Shown here: positions 25,047 through 33,058 of the stretch, piece by piece
How positions within the stretch are numbered: position 1 is the first letter of the stretch
Layout of the letters: each line of letters opens with the position of its first letter
NCBI GenBank assembly: GCA_020350825.1
Contig: CP070724.1
Span: 913,322 to 958,641, forward strand
Reading direction: 5' to 3'
Source of the DNA: Thermoplasmatales archaeon
Lineage (GTDB): Archaea; Thermoplasmatota; E2; DHVEG-1
DNA length: 45,320 nt
Made by a program: the position numbers and the translations under genes
Notes under the pieces: generated by a model
The model's input: only the letters and a program-made list of their open reading frames with translations
The model's database searches: none
Told to the model about the DNA's origin: nothing

Positions 25047-25247
25047 ATGAAAAAAACTGTGAAAGTAGGAGATCGGGTTCAAATAATCTTTATGAACGAC
25101 ACATGGACACGACTGAAAGCAGGAGATAAAGGAACGATTTTTAAAATAGAGGAATCATCAGATGAGAAACTTATCTGGGTAGATTGGGATAATGGTGAAA
25201 AATTAGCTATACTTGATGGAATTGATAAGTTTAAAATCGTTAAATAA
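25047..25247 (+). CDS. Small DUF4314-like protein
   Basis: 66 residues matching the DUF4314 pattern: KVGDRVQIIFMNDTWTRLKA then GDKGTIFKIEE, WVDWDNGEKLAI and a final DKFKIVK. This is an SH3-like small beta-barrel of unknown function found in many bacteria and some mobile elements. It starts 36 bases after the tRNA-Gly gene, so transfer into this site beside a tRNA is possible, though base composition is like the surroundings. Confidence 0.75.
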   Translation: MKKTVKVGDRVQIIFMNDTWTRLKAGDKGTIFKIEESSDEKLIWVDWDNGEKLAILDGIDKFKIVK

Positions 25248-25362
25248 CAATAAGATTTATCTTAGTAAATCTTGACGTTCAAATAAAAGTAAAAAGAAAA
25301 AAAAACCACGAATTTTTAAAACATTAAAAAGAAAAGAGAAAGGAAGATTCCTGGTAGTATTA

Positions 25363-25977
25363 TTAACCACCACCAGGTAGAACATCTATATAGAACAACA
25401 GTACAAAGGCACCTTGATGTCTTACACCTGAATATTCCAGTATGTCTGCAGTAACGGTTACTCTTGTTTGTCCAAATCCAAATATCAAATCAGATCTAAC
25501 TACTTCTTCTTCACCCATTGGGATAGTTGGGATCGTTCCAGTAGTTTCTTTGCCCAGTAGGATAAAACCACCATCTAAGGTGATCTTCCAATTAATGTCG
25601 TCTGCTTCAGCAAGTCCACTATTTTTGATTGCAACACTTATTTTAGCAAGTCCACCCTTTATAACACCTACATTAAGAGCGGGCAAGTCAATATGAAGCG
25701 GAAATGGGTCTGACCAATAACCTATAGAACCCTCGATATCTTTGGCTCTTACCTTGATTTCGTAATCTCCTACTGCTGGCCAAGCGTGAGATGCTGTTAC
25801 TGGTTCCCCTGAGTTGTATGGTCCAACCCACTCACTTTGGGTTCCATCTCCCCAGTCAAATAAGTATAAAATTTGATCTTCTTCAGGATCTGTTGTGACA
25901 GAGGTATATTCATATTCTTTTTCTGGTTTTCCATTTGCTGGACCATCAACAGTTGGTGGATATGGTGGGTAACTACT
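25363..25977 (-). repeat. Direct repeat copy 1: PKD-like plus PGGG module of the first C25 gene
   Basis: Encodes residues 717-920. Aligns without gaps to 30067-30681; by hand count about 34 of 204 residues differ. At DNA level one stretch of more than 50 bases (around 25743-25795) is identical to the other copy. The catalytic parts upstream are far more different. Confidence 0.85.
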
Positions 25978-28125
25978 ACCAACTTGAATGTTACTTTGAT
26001 AGTATAGATGATTATGGGCTGTAACCGTTAATATTACTTCATCTGGTAATCCAATGTCTAATTCTAATTCAGCAACACCTGAAGAATCGGTTAAACCTTT
26101 TGCATAGGCTCCATTTGGCTGATTCATACAAACTAATGCACCTTCGAGAGGATTGCCATCACTTTCAACAGTTACCTCATAAATGCTTGGGCCATATTGA
26201 ACCATTATAGGATGATCTACTGTAAGAGCTTGTGGAAATGCTAACCATATATCTGTCGTTGGATCACCATGGACGTGAAGCATCTCAAATTCTAATTCTG
26301 ATATTTGCTCATTTGGAGTCCAAGGATATGGAGGGCAACCACCTGGGAATACATATTTGTCGTACATCCAAAATAGAGCATAATTCTTTACTTGAGATAT
26401 CCTATAAACTTCTGTGGTGTATGGATTAAAATCACTACCTGTAGGGTAATTAGGATCGAAATCTGAGAACATAGCATCGTAATGGCCACGACCTATCTCG
26501 TCATTATAACCACTGTAGCTGGTTCTAGTATGGGCTACTACTGCTATGAATCCATCAGGAACTCTAATACCTACCTCCCCTATTGACTCATAATTTCCAC
26601 TATTGCTGTCAGTTTCCCCATCGAACCATCCGCTTTGGCAGTTTAAACTGAACATAACTGGATACATTTCACCATTATTAATGTCATTTATAATATGATC
26701 TGTGGTAAATCGCGGCGAGGACCATCCTGTATATGATGCACCACTGTTTTCGGATATACCATGATCGCGATGATTGGCAATGATAACACCATTGTCAATT
26801 GCGTTAATAACTCCCTGTGTAGAACCAGGGGGAGTTGTACCTTCATATTGCCTTATTACGTTATATCCTAGAGGATTTAGAAAGTCATAAACTGTTTCTG
26901 AGCCCCAGACAAAAAATCTCCCAGATTCTTCTTTTGCAGCAAGTAGAACATTATTAAACCAATCAGATCCCATGTACGGATTTTTGCTGTAATCCAATAT
27001 TTTATTGACAACTGTGGTGAGTTGAGTTTCATCGTCAACAGAAATTCTTCCGGTATGTAGTTCTGGGAAATAATCAGAACTGCCAAATGTTACGTACCAA
27101 TGGTCGCTTCCTGTATTTCCATTAAGGTAATTTACAGGAACATGATCTGCATCTCCAACAATGAGAAGAAATGAAGGTGGTAAAACCCAATCATTGTAAG
27201 CAGTCTCCATATAACTACGTAACTCTTGTGATGTGGTTCCAATGTCTGACCATTTTACTACTTTGGTTTCAATGCCAGTTGTATGACGCCATTCAGCTAA
27301 AGGCAATATTTCTTCATAGAAATCATCATAGACTACTATTAAAAGATCTGCTCTATCTTCTTCGGATAATCTTCCACCTGGAGTTTGTGGATTGTTCAAC
27401 TTTACTCTTTCCACAATATTTGAATTAATCAGAAAAGCATCTAAAAGTGGTTGGAAGTATATTGAGCGCAGTCTTTCGGGGATAAATTCTCCAGTCCCAC
27501 CAATGAAGTCAATACTTATACTTATATCGTTATAAGCTTTTATTATCTTAGTGACAGGGTTATAGGTAAATGGAAATACAGAAACCATTACAAATCTACA
27601 ACCTCGTATCGTCTTAATAGGACTGACTTGGACGACAGAGGAAGGATAATATTCATTTGTGGAATAAAAATCTTCATTTTTTGTAAATGGCGGATCTATG
27701 GATCCATCGGTATCTGGTTTTGGAGGCTGAGATGGATATATATTATAATTCTGAAGGAGTATGTAATCTGATGTTTCATAATTAAAACTTATTTCTGCTT
27801 CTTGAGGAATTGCTACGAAGAAACTGATGGTTGGTAATTCAGCTTTGCCGTATTCAGCTGTGAAACCACCGCTCTGTAGTTTTAATCGATCATACGTTAT
27901 TGTATTGGCTTCAATAATTTCAGTATTGAAATCAATAATAGATAAACTGACATCTACACCAAATTCATCTGTTCTAGTAATGATAACACTGTAATCATTA
28001 GATATTATGCCTTTTCTTTCATCCGCTCCAGAAAGTATAGATAAACCACTCAAAAGAAAAACACAAACTATAATTAATACCTCCAGCTTCAATAATTTAT
28101 TTCTATAATTTTTTTTACCTTCCAT
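25363..28125 (-). CDS. Secreted gingipain-like C25 cysteine peptidase with PKD-like and PGGG-tail domains
   Basis: 920 residues, exported. Order: signal peptide (VLIIVCVFLLSGLSILSG, about 16-33); propeptide-like beta region to about 250; C25 catalytic region about 255-630, with the histidine in ANHRDHGISENSG (H455) and the nucleophile in FSLNCQSGWFDGE (C496); an Ig-like domain about 635-715; a PKD-like domain about 717-812 (FDWGDGTQSEW, SHAWPAVGDYEIKV); and the C-terminal module about 815-920 ending AFVLLFYIDVLPGGG. Gingipain relatives cleave after Arg or Lys; specificity here is not readable. Start ATG at 28125 has GGAG 5 bases upstream, so nine upstream codons are excluded. The deiminase gene lies upstream on the same strand. 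Confidence 0.85.
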   Translation of the reverse strand: MEGKKNYRNKLLKLEVLIIVCVFLLSGLSILSGADERKGIISNDYSVIITRTDEFGVDVSLSIIDFNTEIIEANTITYDRLKLQSGGFTAEYGKAELPTISFFVAIPQEAEISFNYETSDYILLQNYNIYPSQPPKPDTDGSIDPPFTKNEDFYSTNEYYPSSVVQVSPIKTIRGCRFVMVSVFPFTYNPVTKIIKAYNDISISIDFIGGTGEFIPERLRSIYFQPLLDAFLINSNIVERVKLNNPQTPGGRLSEEDRADLLIVVYDDFYEEILPLAEWRHTTGIETKVVKWSDIGTTSQELRSYMETAYNDWVLPPSFLLIVGDADHVPVNYLNGNTGSDHWYVTFGSSDYFPELHTGRISVDDETQLTTVVNKILDYSKNPYMGSDWFNNVLLAAKEESGRFFVWGSETVYDFLNPLGYNVIRQYEGTTPPGSTQGVINAIDNGVIIANHRDHGISENSGASYTGWSSPRFTTDHIINDINNGEMYPVMFSLNCQSGWFDGETDSNSGNYESIGEVGIRVPDGFIAVVAHTRTSYSGYNDEIGRGHYDAMFSDFDPNYPTGSDFNPYTTEVYRISQVKNYALFWMYDKYVFPGGCPPYPWTPNEQISELEFEMLHVHGDPTTDIWLAFPQALTVDHPIMVQYGPSIYEVTVESDGNPLEGALVCMNQPNGAYAKGLTDSSGVAELELDIGLPDEVILTVTAHNHLYYQSNIQVGSSYPPYPPTVDGPANGKPEKEYEYTSVTTDPEEDQILYLFDWGDGTQSEWVGPYNSGEPVTASHAWPAVGDYEIKVRAKDIEGSIGYWSDPFPLHIDLPALNVGVIKGGLAKISVAIKNSGLAEADDINWKITLDGGFILLGKETTGTIPTIPMGEEEVVRSDLIFGFGQTRVTVTADILEYSGVRHQGAFVLLFYIDVLPGGG

Positions 28126-28153
28126 ATTTACTCCACTAATATATATTTGCAAC

Positions 28154-28166
28154 TTATATTAAAAAG
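28154..28166 (-). promoter_or_regulatory. TATA box of the first C25 peptidase gene
   Basis: Minus strand reads CTTTTTAATATAA, about 30-40 bases before the ATG. This would give a short leader that includes the GGAG ribosome binding site, so this gene has its own promoter in the gap after the deiminase gene. Confidence 0.45.
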
Positions 28167-28217
28167 TATCTATGAGCGATAGAGGCCCTAAAAAAAGAAG
28201 ATTTTATATCAATCAAA

Positions 28218-29993
28218 CTAAAATTGTAGCAGGTTGCTAAATAATAAATAAATCCGGGGAAAGAATCGTTCTAAAAAATCAAGCAATGTGGAATACATAA
28301 CCTTATTTTTTGGCATAGTTACTGAAAGAGGATCTGACCATTCACTTTCTTCACCATAGATGTCTTTTGCCTTCACTTTTATATTGTATGTGCCATCATC
28401 CGGCCACGCATGGGGCGTGGAAATAGGTATTCCAGAGGGATAATAATTACTGTTATTATTATCCCATTCATCAACTGTGTCATCTCCATCCCAGTCCCAT
28501 CCATACTCTAACTTATCACCATCGGGATCAATTGCACTTGTAGAATAGGGGTACGATGTCCCGGTTTGACCTTGAGTCACACCTGTTGGTTTGATTGGTT
28601 TTTCTGGTGAATTATTGGTTGTGGTAATATTTACTATAAATGAATGTGCTCCTTCCTCGCCAATGTACGGGTGGTTTTCGCTTCTGCCAGAATTATCTTC
28701 AGCTTGTATATAATAGTACACTCTTGATCCATCTTCCTGAGGATAGATAACAGCGTGATAATTGGCATTTCCCAATGGTGTCATTTGAACGGAATCCCAA
28801 GTTCCATTTTCTTCTTTCCAGTATACGCGAGTTGAATAACTGATTAGGCTTTCTTCACTGTATGGTACAATTTTTGCTTGTATATCAACGCCAGCATCTC
28901 CATTTTGAATACCATATAATGGTGTATGTTCTATATACAACATTTCTCTATCTGGTATTCCCTTAGCTCTGCAGTGGAGTGCATCTGTGGATTGCCATGA
29001 GCCGGTAAATCCGAGAACTTCATATCCAGGCATAGCCGTTTGATATGAAGCAATAGCATCATCATCCCATTGACTTCCAGTTATTGGAACTAGGACTTTG
29101 TTGTTAAGAATAAGTGAGTTAGTATAGGGTTGGTTGTTTGGTGTATAAACCCGTGCGATTTCGTACGGAGTATCATAACAACTTATCTGTAATTCAAAAT
29201 AATCGACTGCTGCTTCGATTTCATCGTATTGTGAGTGACTCGGAGGAACTTCTCTTATCATTATTACATCGGGTGCGAGATATTTACCCCAGCAGTCGAT
29301 GTGCTTAATATATTCGCCGTTTACATCTGGTACAACGTGATAATTAGTGACACCAAGATAATCATTTACTATTTCGTCTATTTCCTGGTGGGTATATCCT
29401 GGATTTTCAGTCCATACCAAATCTGTTGAAATAGATATCCCTTGTCCATCGGTCATATAGTTTCCTCCAGCATGCTCAAGAGGCATATAATAATACGGTA
29501 ATCCCTGATCAGTTGCATATGCCAAAGGGATTGCATTATCATTTGGACGTGGTCTATTATAAAGAAAATCGATAACACCTAATTCATCGTTTCCAGTGAA
29601 TACAAACCAAGGGCCATAATCTCTTGTCCAATAACTGTCACTAGGAGCAGTTAAGAAACTACAATGATTTAGATTCACTCCATTATTTTGGTATTGTGAT
29701 ATTACATAATTTTGTTGAGATGAGCTCCCAACGATTGTAACAACTTCCACATCTTCTGCCATTTCTGCTATAATCTCATAGGAAATACCGAAGGAATAAC
29801 GGATTAACACGCCTTCCATTGGTTCAAACTCAGCAACTTGTCGTATTGGCTCAGGAGGTTCAGATAATGGTTGAAAATTCAAGGTATTTTGATAATAAAG
29901 TTCATTGGTTTCAGCTGATATTAAATTTACACAACTTGCAGAAAATAAAAAAGCTGCTATTGTTATATAGAGTAATCTCGATTTACCTGTCAT
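28218..29993 (-). CDS. Secreted Porphyromonas-type peptidylarginine deiminase
   Basis: 591 residues: signal peptide (about 6-27), deiminase domain about 45-400, a PKD-like domain about 455-560, and a PKNK...LLxF tail. The enzyme turns peptidyl-arginine into citrulline and ammonia outside the cell. Active-site residues of the Porphyromonas enzyme are all present: Asp125 in YWTRDYGPW, His231 and Asp233 in HIDCWGKYLAP, Asn292 in PYTNSLILNN and Cys341 in TDALHCRAKG. The arginine pair that holds a C-terminal substrate carboxylate in that enzyme is kept as YNRPRPND (Arg147, Arg149). Cytosolic agmatine deiminases lack the signal peptide and PKD. AGGA lies 7 bases before the ATG. It sits between two C25 genes. 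Confidence 0.88.
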   Translation of the reverse strand: MTGKSRLLYITIAAFLFSASCVNLISAETNELYYQNTLNFQPLSEPPEPIRQVAEFEPMEGVLIRYSFGISYEIIAEMAEDVEVVTIVGSSSQQNYVISQYQNNGVNLNHCSFLTAPSDSYWTRDYGPWFVFTGNDELGVIDFLYNRPRPNDNAIPLAYATDQGLPYYYMPLEHAGGNYMTDGQGISISTDLVWTENPGYTHQEIDEIVNDYLGVTNYHVVPDVNGEYIKHIDCWGKYLAPDVIMIREVPPSHSQYDEIEAAVDYFELQISCYDTPYEIARVYTPNNQPYTNSLILNNKVLVPITGSQWDDDAIASYQTAMPGYEVLGFTGSWQSTDALHCRAKGIPDREMLYIEHTPLYGIQNGDAGVDIQAKIVPYSEESLISYSTRVYWKEENGTWDSVQMTPLGNANYHAVIYPQEDGSRVYYYIQAEDNSGRSENHPYIGEEGAHSFIVNITTTNNSPEKPIKPTGVTQGQTGTSYPYSTSAIDPDGDKLEYGWDWDGDDTVDEWDNNNSNYYPSGIPISTPHAWPDDGTYNIKVKAKDIYGEESEWSDPLSVTMPKNKVMYSTLLDFLERFFPRIYLLFSNLLQF

Positions 29994-30066
29994 GATTTAT
30001 TCCTACGTAATTTCAGTATACTGACTAAAGTTACACATATCATAGGATTTCATACTGGCTTTATTA

Positions 30067-30681
30067 TTAGCCGCCACCGGGTAAAACATTTATAAAGAAC
30101 AACAGTACAAAGGCACCTTGATGTCTTACACCTGAACTTTCTAGTATATCTGCAGTAATGGTTATTTTTGTTTGTCCAAATCCAAATATCAATCCAGATT
30201 TTACTTCTTCTTCTTCTCCAGCAAGGATAGTTGGGATTGTACCAGTAGTTTCTGTGCCCAGCAGTATTAAACCGCCATCTAAGGAGATCTGCCAATTTAT
30301 GTCATCTGCTTCAGCAAGACCAGTATTTTTGATTGTCGTACTAACTTTAGTAAGTCCACCCTTAATAACGCTTACTTCAAGAACTGGCAAGTCAATGTGT
30401 AGTGGAAACGGATCTGACCAATAACCCGCAGCACCCTCGATGTCCTTGGCTCTTACCTTGATTTCGTAATCTCCTACTGCTGGCCAAGCGTGAGATGCAG
30501 TTACAGGATCCCCTGAATTGTAAGGTCCAAGCCATTCACTAAATGTACCGTCTCCCCAGTCAAACATATAGAAAATTTGATCTTCTTCAGGATCTGTTGT
30601 AACAGAGGTATATTCATATTCTTTTCCTGGTTTACCTGTTGGTGGACCATCAACAGTTGGTGGGTAAGGTGGGTAACTATC
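30067..30681 (-). repeat. Direct repeat copy 2: PKD-like plus PGGG module of the second C25 gene
   Basis: Encodes residues 669-872. Same length and no gaps relative to 25363-25977. The likeness stops at the border with the Ig-like domain, so the module rather than the whole gene was duplicated or converted. Confidence 0.85.
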
Positions 30682-32685
30682 CCCAACTTGTAATAAAGCG
30701 GTATATGGAATTTTGTTATATCCTGTAACTACTAGGTCAACACCTTCCATAAAAGGTAAGGGGTCCTCAAAGGTGATAGTGGCACGACCAGTATCATCAG
30801 TATATCCATATCCGAGTAGTTCATAGTCATATGAGATAGCGCATAGAGCACCCTCAACACTAGTTACATCTACATCGAACGAGGTTGAACCTATTGGAAT
30901 CATTGAATTATGGGTGACTGTCATAGTTTCTGGTGTATCAGTACGCACTTGTAGTGAAGGATCTCCAAAAACAGTCCAAGCATCGGTTTCGTCATAGCAA
31001 CTTGAACCGTACTCATCCATCATGTGCATGGTTCCTTCAAAGCATAATGCACCATACGTGATCCTTTTATGATCTGCATATGATTCTATCAAAATATCAA
31101 TTATTTCGTCCTGAGCATCCATTGGTGGATCCCAACTTTGACTCTGTGATGATGCAAACATACCTATACCTCCAGTTGGTTCTCCATTATTGGTTGCTCT
31201 AAGCCATGCCTCTGCAAAACAAGCGTCATAATTATCAAATTCTCCATTGTTACATGCAACGGAACTCATAAAAGGAAGCATATTATCATTTGTTAACGCG
31301 TTTATATTACTATTACTGAAACCACTAGAACCCCAGGATGTAGGAGATCCATGACCACAGTAATTTACAATACTTCGACCATCATTTAGCGCAGTTGTAA
31401 CCATAGCAGATGTGGCGGAAGGATCATAGATTTGATCAACCAGTGTATAGGTATATACTAATAGATCGTCTCTTATATTATCCATATGTTCATCGTCATA
31501 TTCACCATCGTCACCAGGTCCTTGATTGGAGGCAATACCGGTACCTTTATGATACCATTCAGCACCAGATTGCGGAAATTTTTCATATTCAATTGATCGT
31601 TCAACCTGGGTTTCTAAATCTGCTGTGTTTTGTGCAGAAAAACGACCGACAAACAAATCCTGATAATTATCATTTCCAACTATATATGAATAGCTTGGAT
31701 CTGTCGCAGCATAGGTATAAGGGGAAGTATACAGTGTAGGCACCTGGGCTGCATCCCCTACTAGCAAGACAAATGTAAGACCATAGTTATTGTAATAATT
31801 TTCAATATATGTCTTAATTGCATTGGCATTACCGATAGTTGAAACCTTAACCATCTCAGTTGGAGTGCCTCTCATATTTTTCCACTGAACAAAGGGTACC
31901 ATTGAATCCCAAAAACTATCATAGGTGATAACAAGCATATTTCCTCGTTCTCCAACGGGATCATAATTATTAGAAAAAATGTTGTTTAAGTTGATGAAAT
32001 GTCGTTCATAAATTTGCTTAAAATCATTATTGATCTTAGAAGGTAATTCCGTTCTGGTTATACAGTTTACCGTATCGGGGCCATTTGAATAAACTTCTAT
32101 TGTTATTTCAGTATAGAAACGCAGTTTTTCTTGTACAGGATTATATTGGAATGGGTTAATTTCGACTACTTGACCTCTAAAGTCACGTAATATATAAGGT
32201 TCCCTTAGTTCTACAATTTTTTCTGGAAACCAATTATTTTCGTTATAAATAACGTCAAATTCATAGGCCACATCCTTGGGATTTACAGTTCGAGGCAGGT
32301 GTCCTTTTGATGGTACTATCTGTATTCCTTCATAATCTTGATATTGAGATTGTATAACCATTACTTCCATTTTTAAGTCATCTGGAATAATAATACTCCG
32401 ACAGATATTAGGAAGTTCAGGTTTTCCTTTAAGCATAATGTTTGATTCATCGTCTAAAGTAAGTTTTAAATAGCTATTTCCATCAATAATTACTTCTTCT
32501 GATGTAAATTCGCTAATCTGATAATTGATAGTTATTACATCTTCATCGTTTTGAACTGTTATTCTAATGTTTTCGTTCTCTACAGTTACCACATCTGTAC
32601 CACTTAAACTAGGTATGATACTTACTCCAACAAGAACAATTGCTGCCAAAAATACCAATTTTTTCCCTACAATAATTCTTTTCAT
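30067..32685 (-). CDS. Secreted gingipain-like C25 cysteine peptidase with PKD-like and PGGG-tail domains
   Basis: 872 residues. Signal peptide (LVFLAAIVLVGVSIIPSLSG, about 10-29); propeptide-like region with FQYNPVQEKLRFYTEI, like gingipain prodomains, to about 240; C25 catalytic region about 248-580 with VLLVGDAAQVP, the histidine in VNYCGHGSPTSWG (H445) and the nucleophile in FMSSVACNNGEF (C478); Ig-like domain about 585-668; PKD-like domain about 669-765; C-terminal module ending AFVLLFFINVLPGGG. The catalytic motifs are closer to true gingipains than those of the other copy. GGGG lies 7 bases before the ATG. Expected to be secreted and to digest external protein. Confidence 0.9.
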   Translation of the reverse strand: MKRIIVGKKLVFLAAIVLVGVSIIPSLSGTDVVTVENENIRITVQNDEDVITINYQISEFTSEEVIIDGNSYLKLTLDDESNIMLKGKPELPNICRSIIIPDDLKMEVMVIQSQYQDYEGIQIVPSKGHLPRTVNPKDVAYEFDVIYNENNWFPEKIVELREPYILRDFRGQVVEINPFQYNPVQEKLRFYTEITIEVYSNGPDTVNCITRTELPSKINNDFKQIYERHFINLNNIFSNNYDPVGERGNMLVITYDSFWDSMVPFVQWKNMRGTPTEMVKVSTIGNANAIKTYIENYYNNYGLTFVLLVGDAAQVPTLYTSPYTYAATDPSYSYIVGNDNYQDLFVGRFSAQNTADLETQVERSIEYEKFPQSGAEWYHKGTGIASNQGPGDDGEYDDEHMDNIRDDLLVYTYTLVDQIYDPSATSAMVTTALNDGRSIVNYCGHGSPTSWGSSGFSNSNINALTNDNMLPFMSSVACNNGEFDNYDACFAEAWLRATNNGEPTGGIGMFASSQSQSWDPPMDAQDEIIDILIESYADHKRITYGALCFEGTMHMMDEYGSSCYDETDAWTVFGDPSLQVRTDTPETMTVTHNSMIPIGSTSFDVDVTSVEGALCAISYDYELLGYGYTDDTGRATITFEDPLPFMEGVDLVVTGYNKIPYTALLQVGDSYPPYPPTVDGPPTGKPGKEYEYTSVTTDPEEDQIFYMFDWGDGTFSEWLGPYNSGDPVTASHAWPAVGDYEIKVRAKDIEGAAGYWSDPFPLHIDLPVLEVSVIKGGLTKVSTTIKNTGLAEADDINWQISLDGGLILLGTETTGTIPTILAGEEEEVKSGLIFGFGQTKITITADILESSGVRHQGAFVLLFFINVLPGGG

Positions 32686-32743
32686 ATTATTTCCCCATGT
32701 GTTTATTTATACATAAGTTGCTTTAAAGCCTCCTATAGTATGA

Positions 32744-32761
32744 GTATTAATATATTAATAC
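32744..32761. promoter_or_regulatory. Perfect 18-base palindrome upstream of the second C25 gene
   Basis: GTATTAATATATTAATAC is its own reverse complement and lies 59 bases before the ATG. Palindromes of this length upstream of a gene are often dimeric regulator sites; the AT content makes chance likelier than usual. Confidence 0.35.
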
Positions 32762-33022
32762 GTACTATTTATCTTTTTGCTTTGATTTATTTTTTGTTTC
32801 AATAATAGGTTTTTGTGCTAATTTTAACTTTACATGTCAATATAATTTAAAATATGTTTCCGAAAAGCCATACTTTTTATCAATGTCATTCTTTGAAGAC
32901 TTATACTAATTTAATAAGTATTTTATTTAAATTTTGAAGAATTTGTAAAAGTTATATCAAAAAATATGTTTAACTCCATGAAATACGTAATAAACACAAA
33001 TAATTAATAAAAAGATAAGAAG

Positions 33023-33043
33023 ATGGGAGAAAAAAACTCCCAT
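33023..33043 (-). terminator. Hairpin after the beta-propeller-like gene
   Basis: ATGGGAG and CTCCCAT form a perfect 7-base stem around a 7-base A-rich loop (T-rich on the transcribed strand), 16 bases past the stop of the gene at 33059. Most likely the transcript end for that gene. Confidence 0.5.
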
Positions 33044-33058
33044 TTTACGGTATGTTTA

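Larger units (their letters stand above)
32686..33058. other. 373-base gap ahead of the second C25 gene
   Basis: Very AT-rich with no credible coding frame. It contains the C25 promoter region, a perfect 18-base palindrome at 32744-32761, and at its far end the terminator hairpin of the beta-propeller gene. Between about 32770 and 33015 I see nothing specific. Confidence 0.6.
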
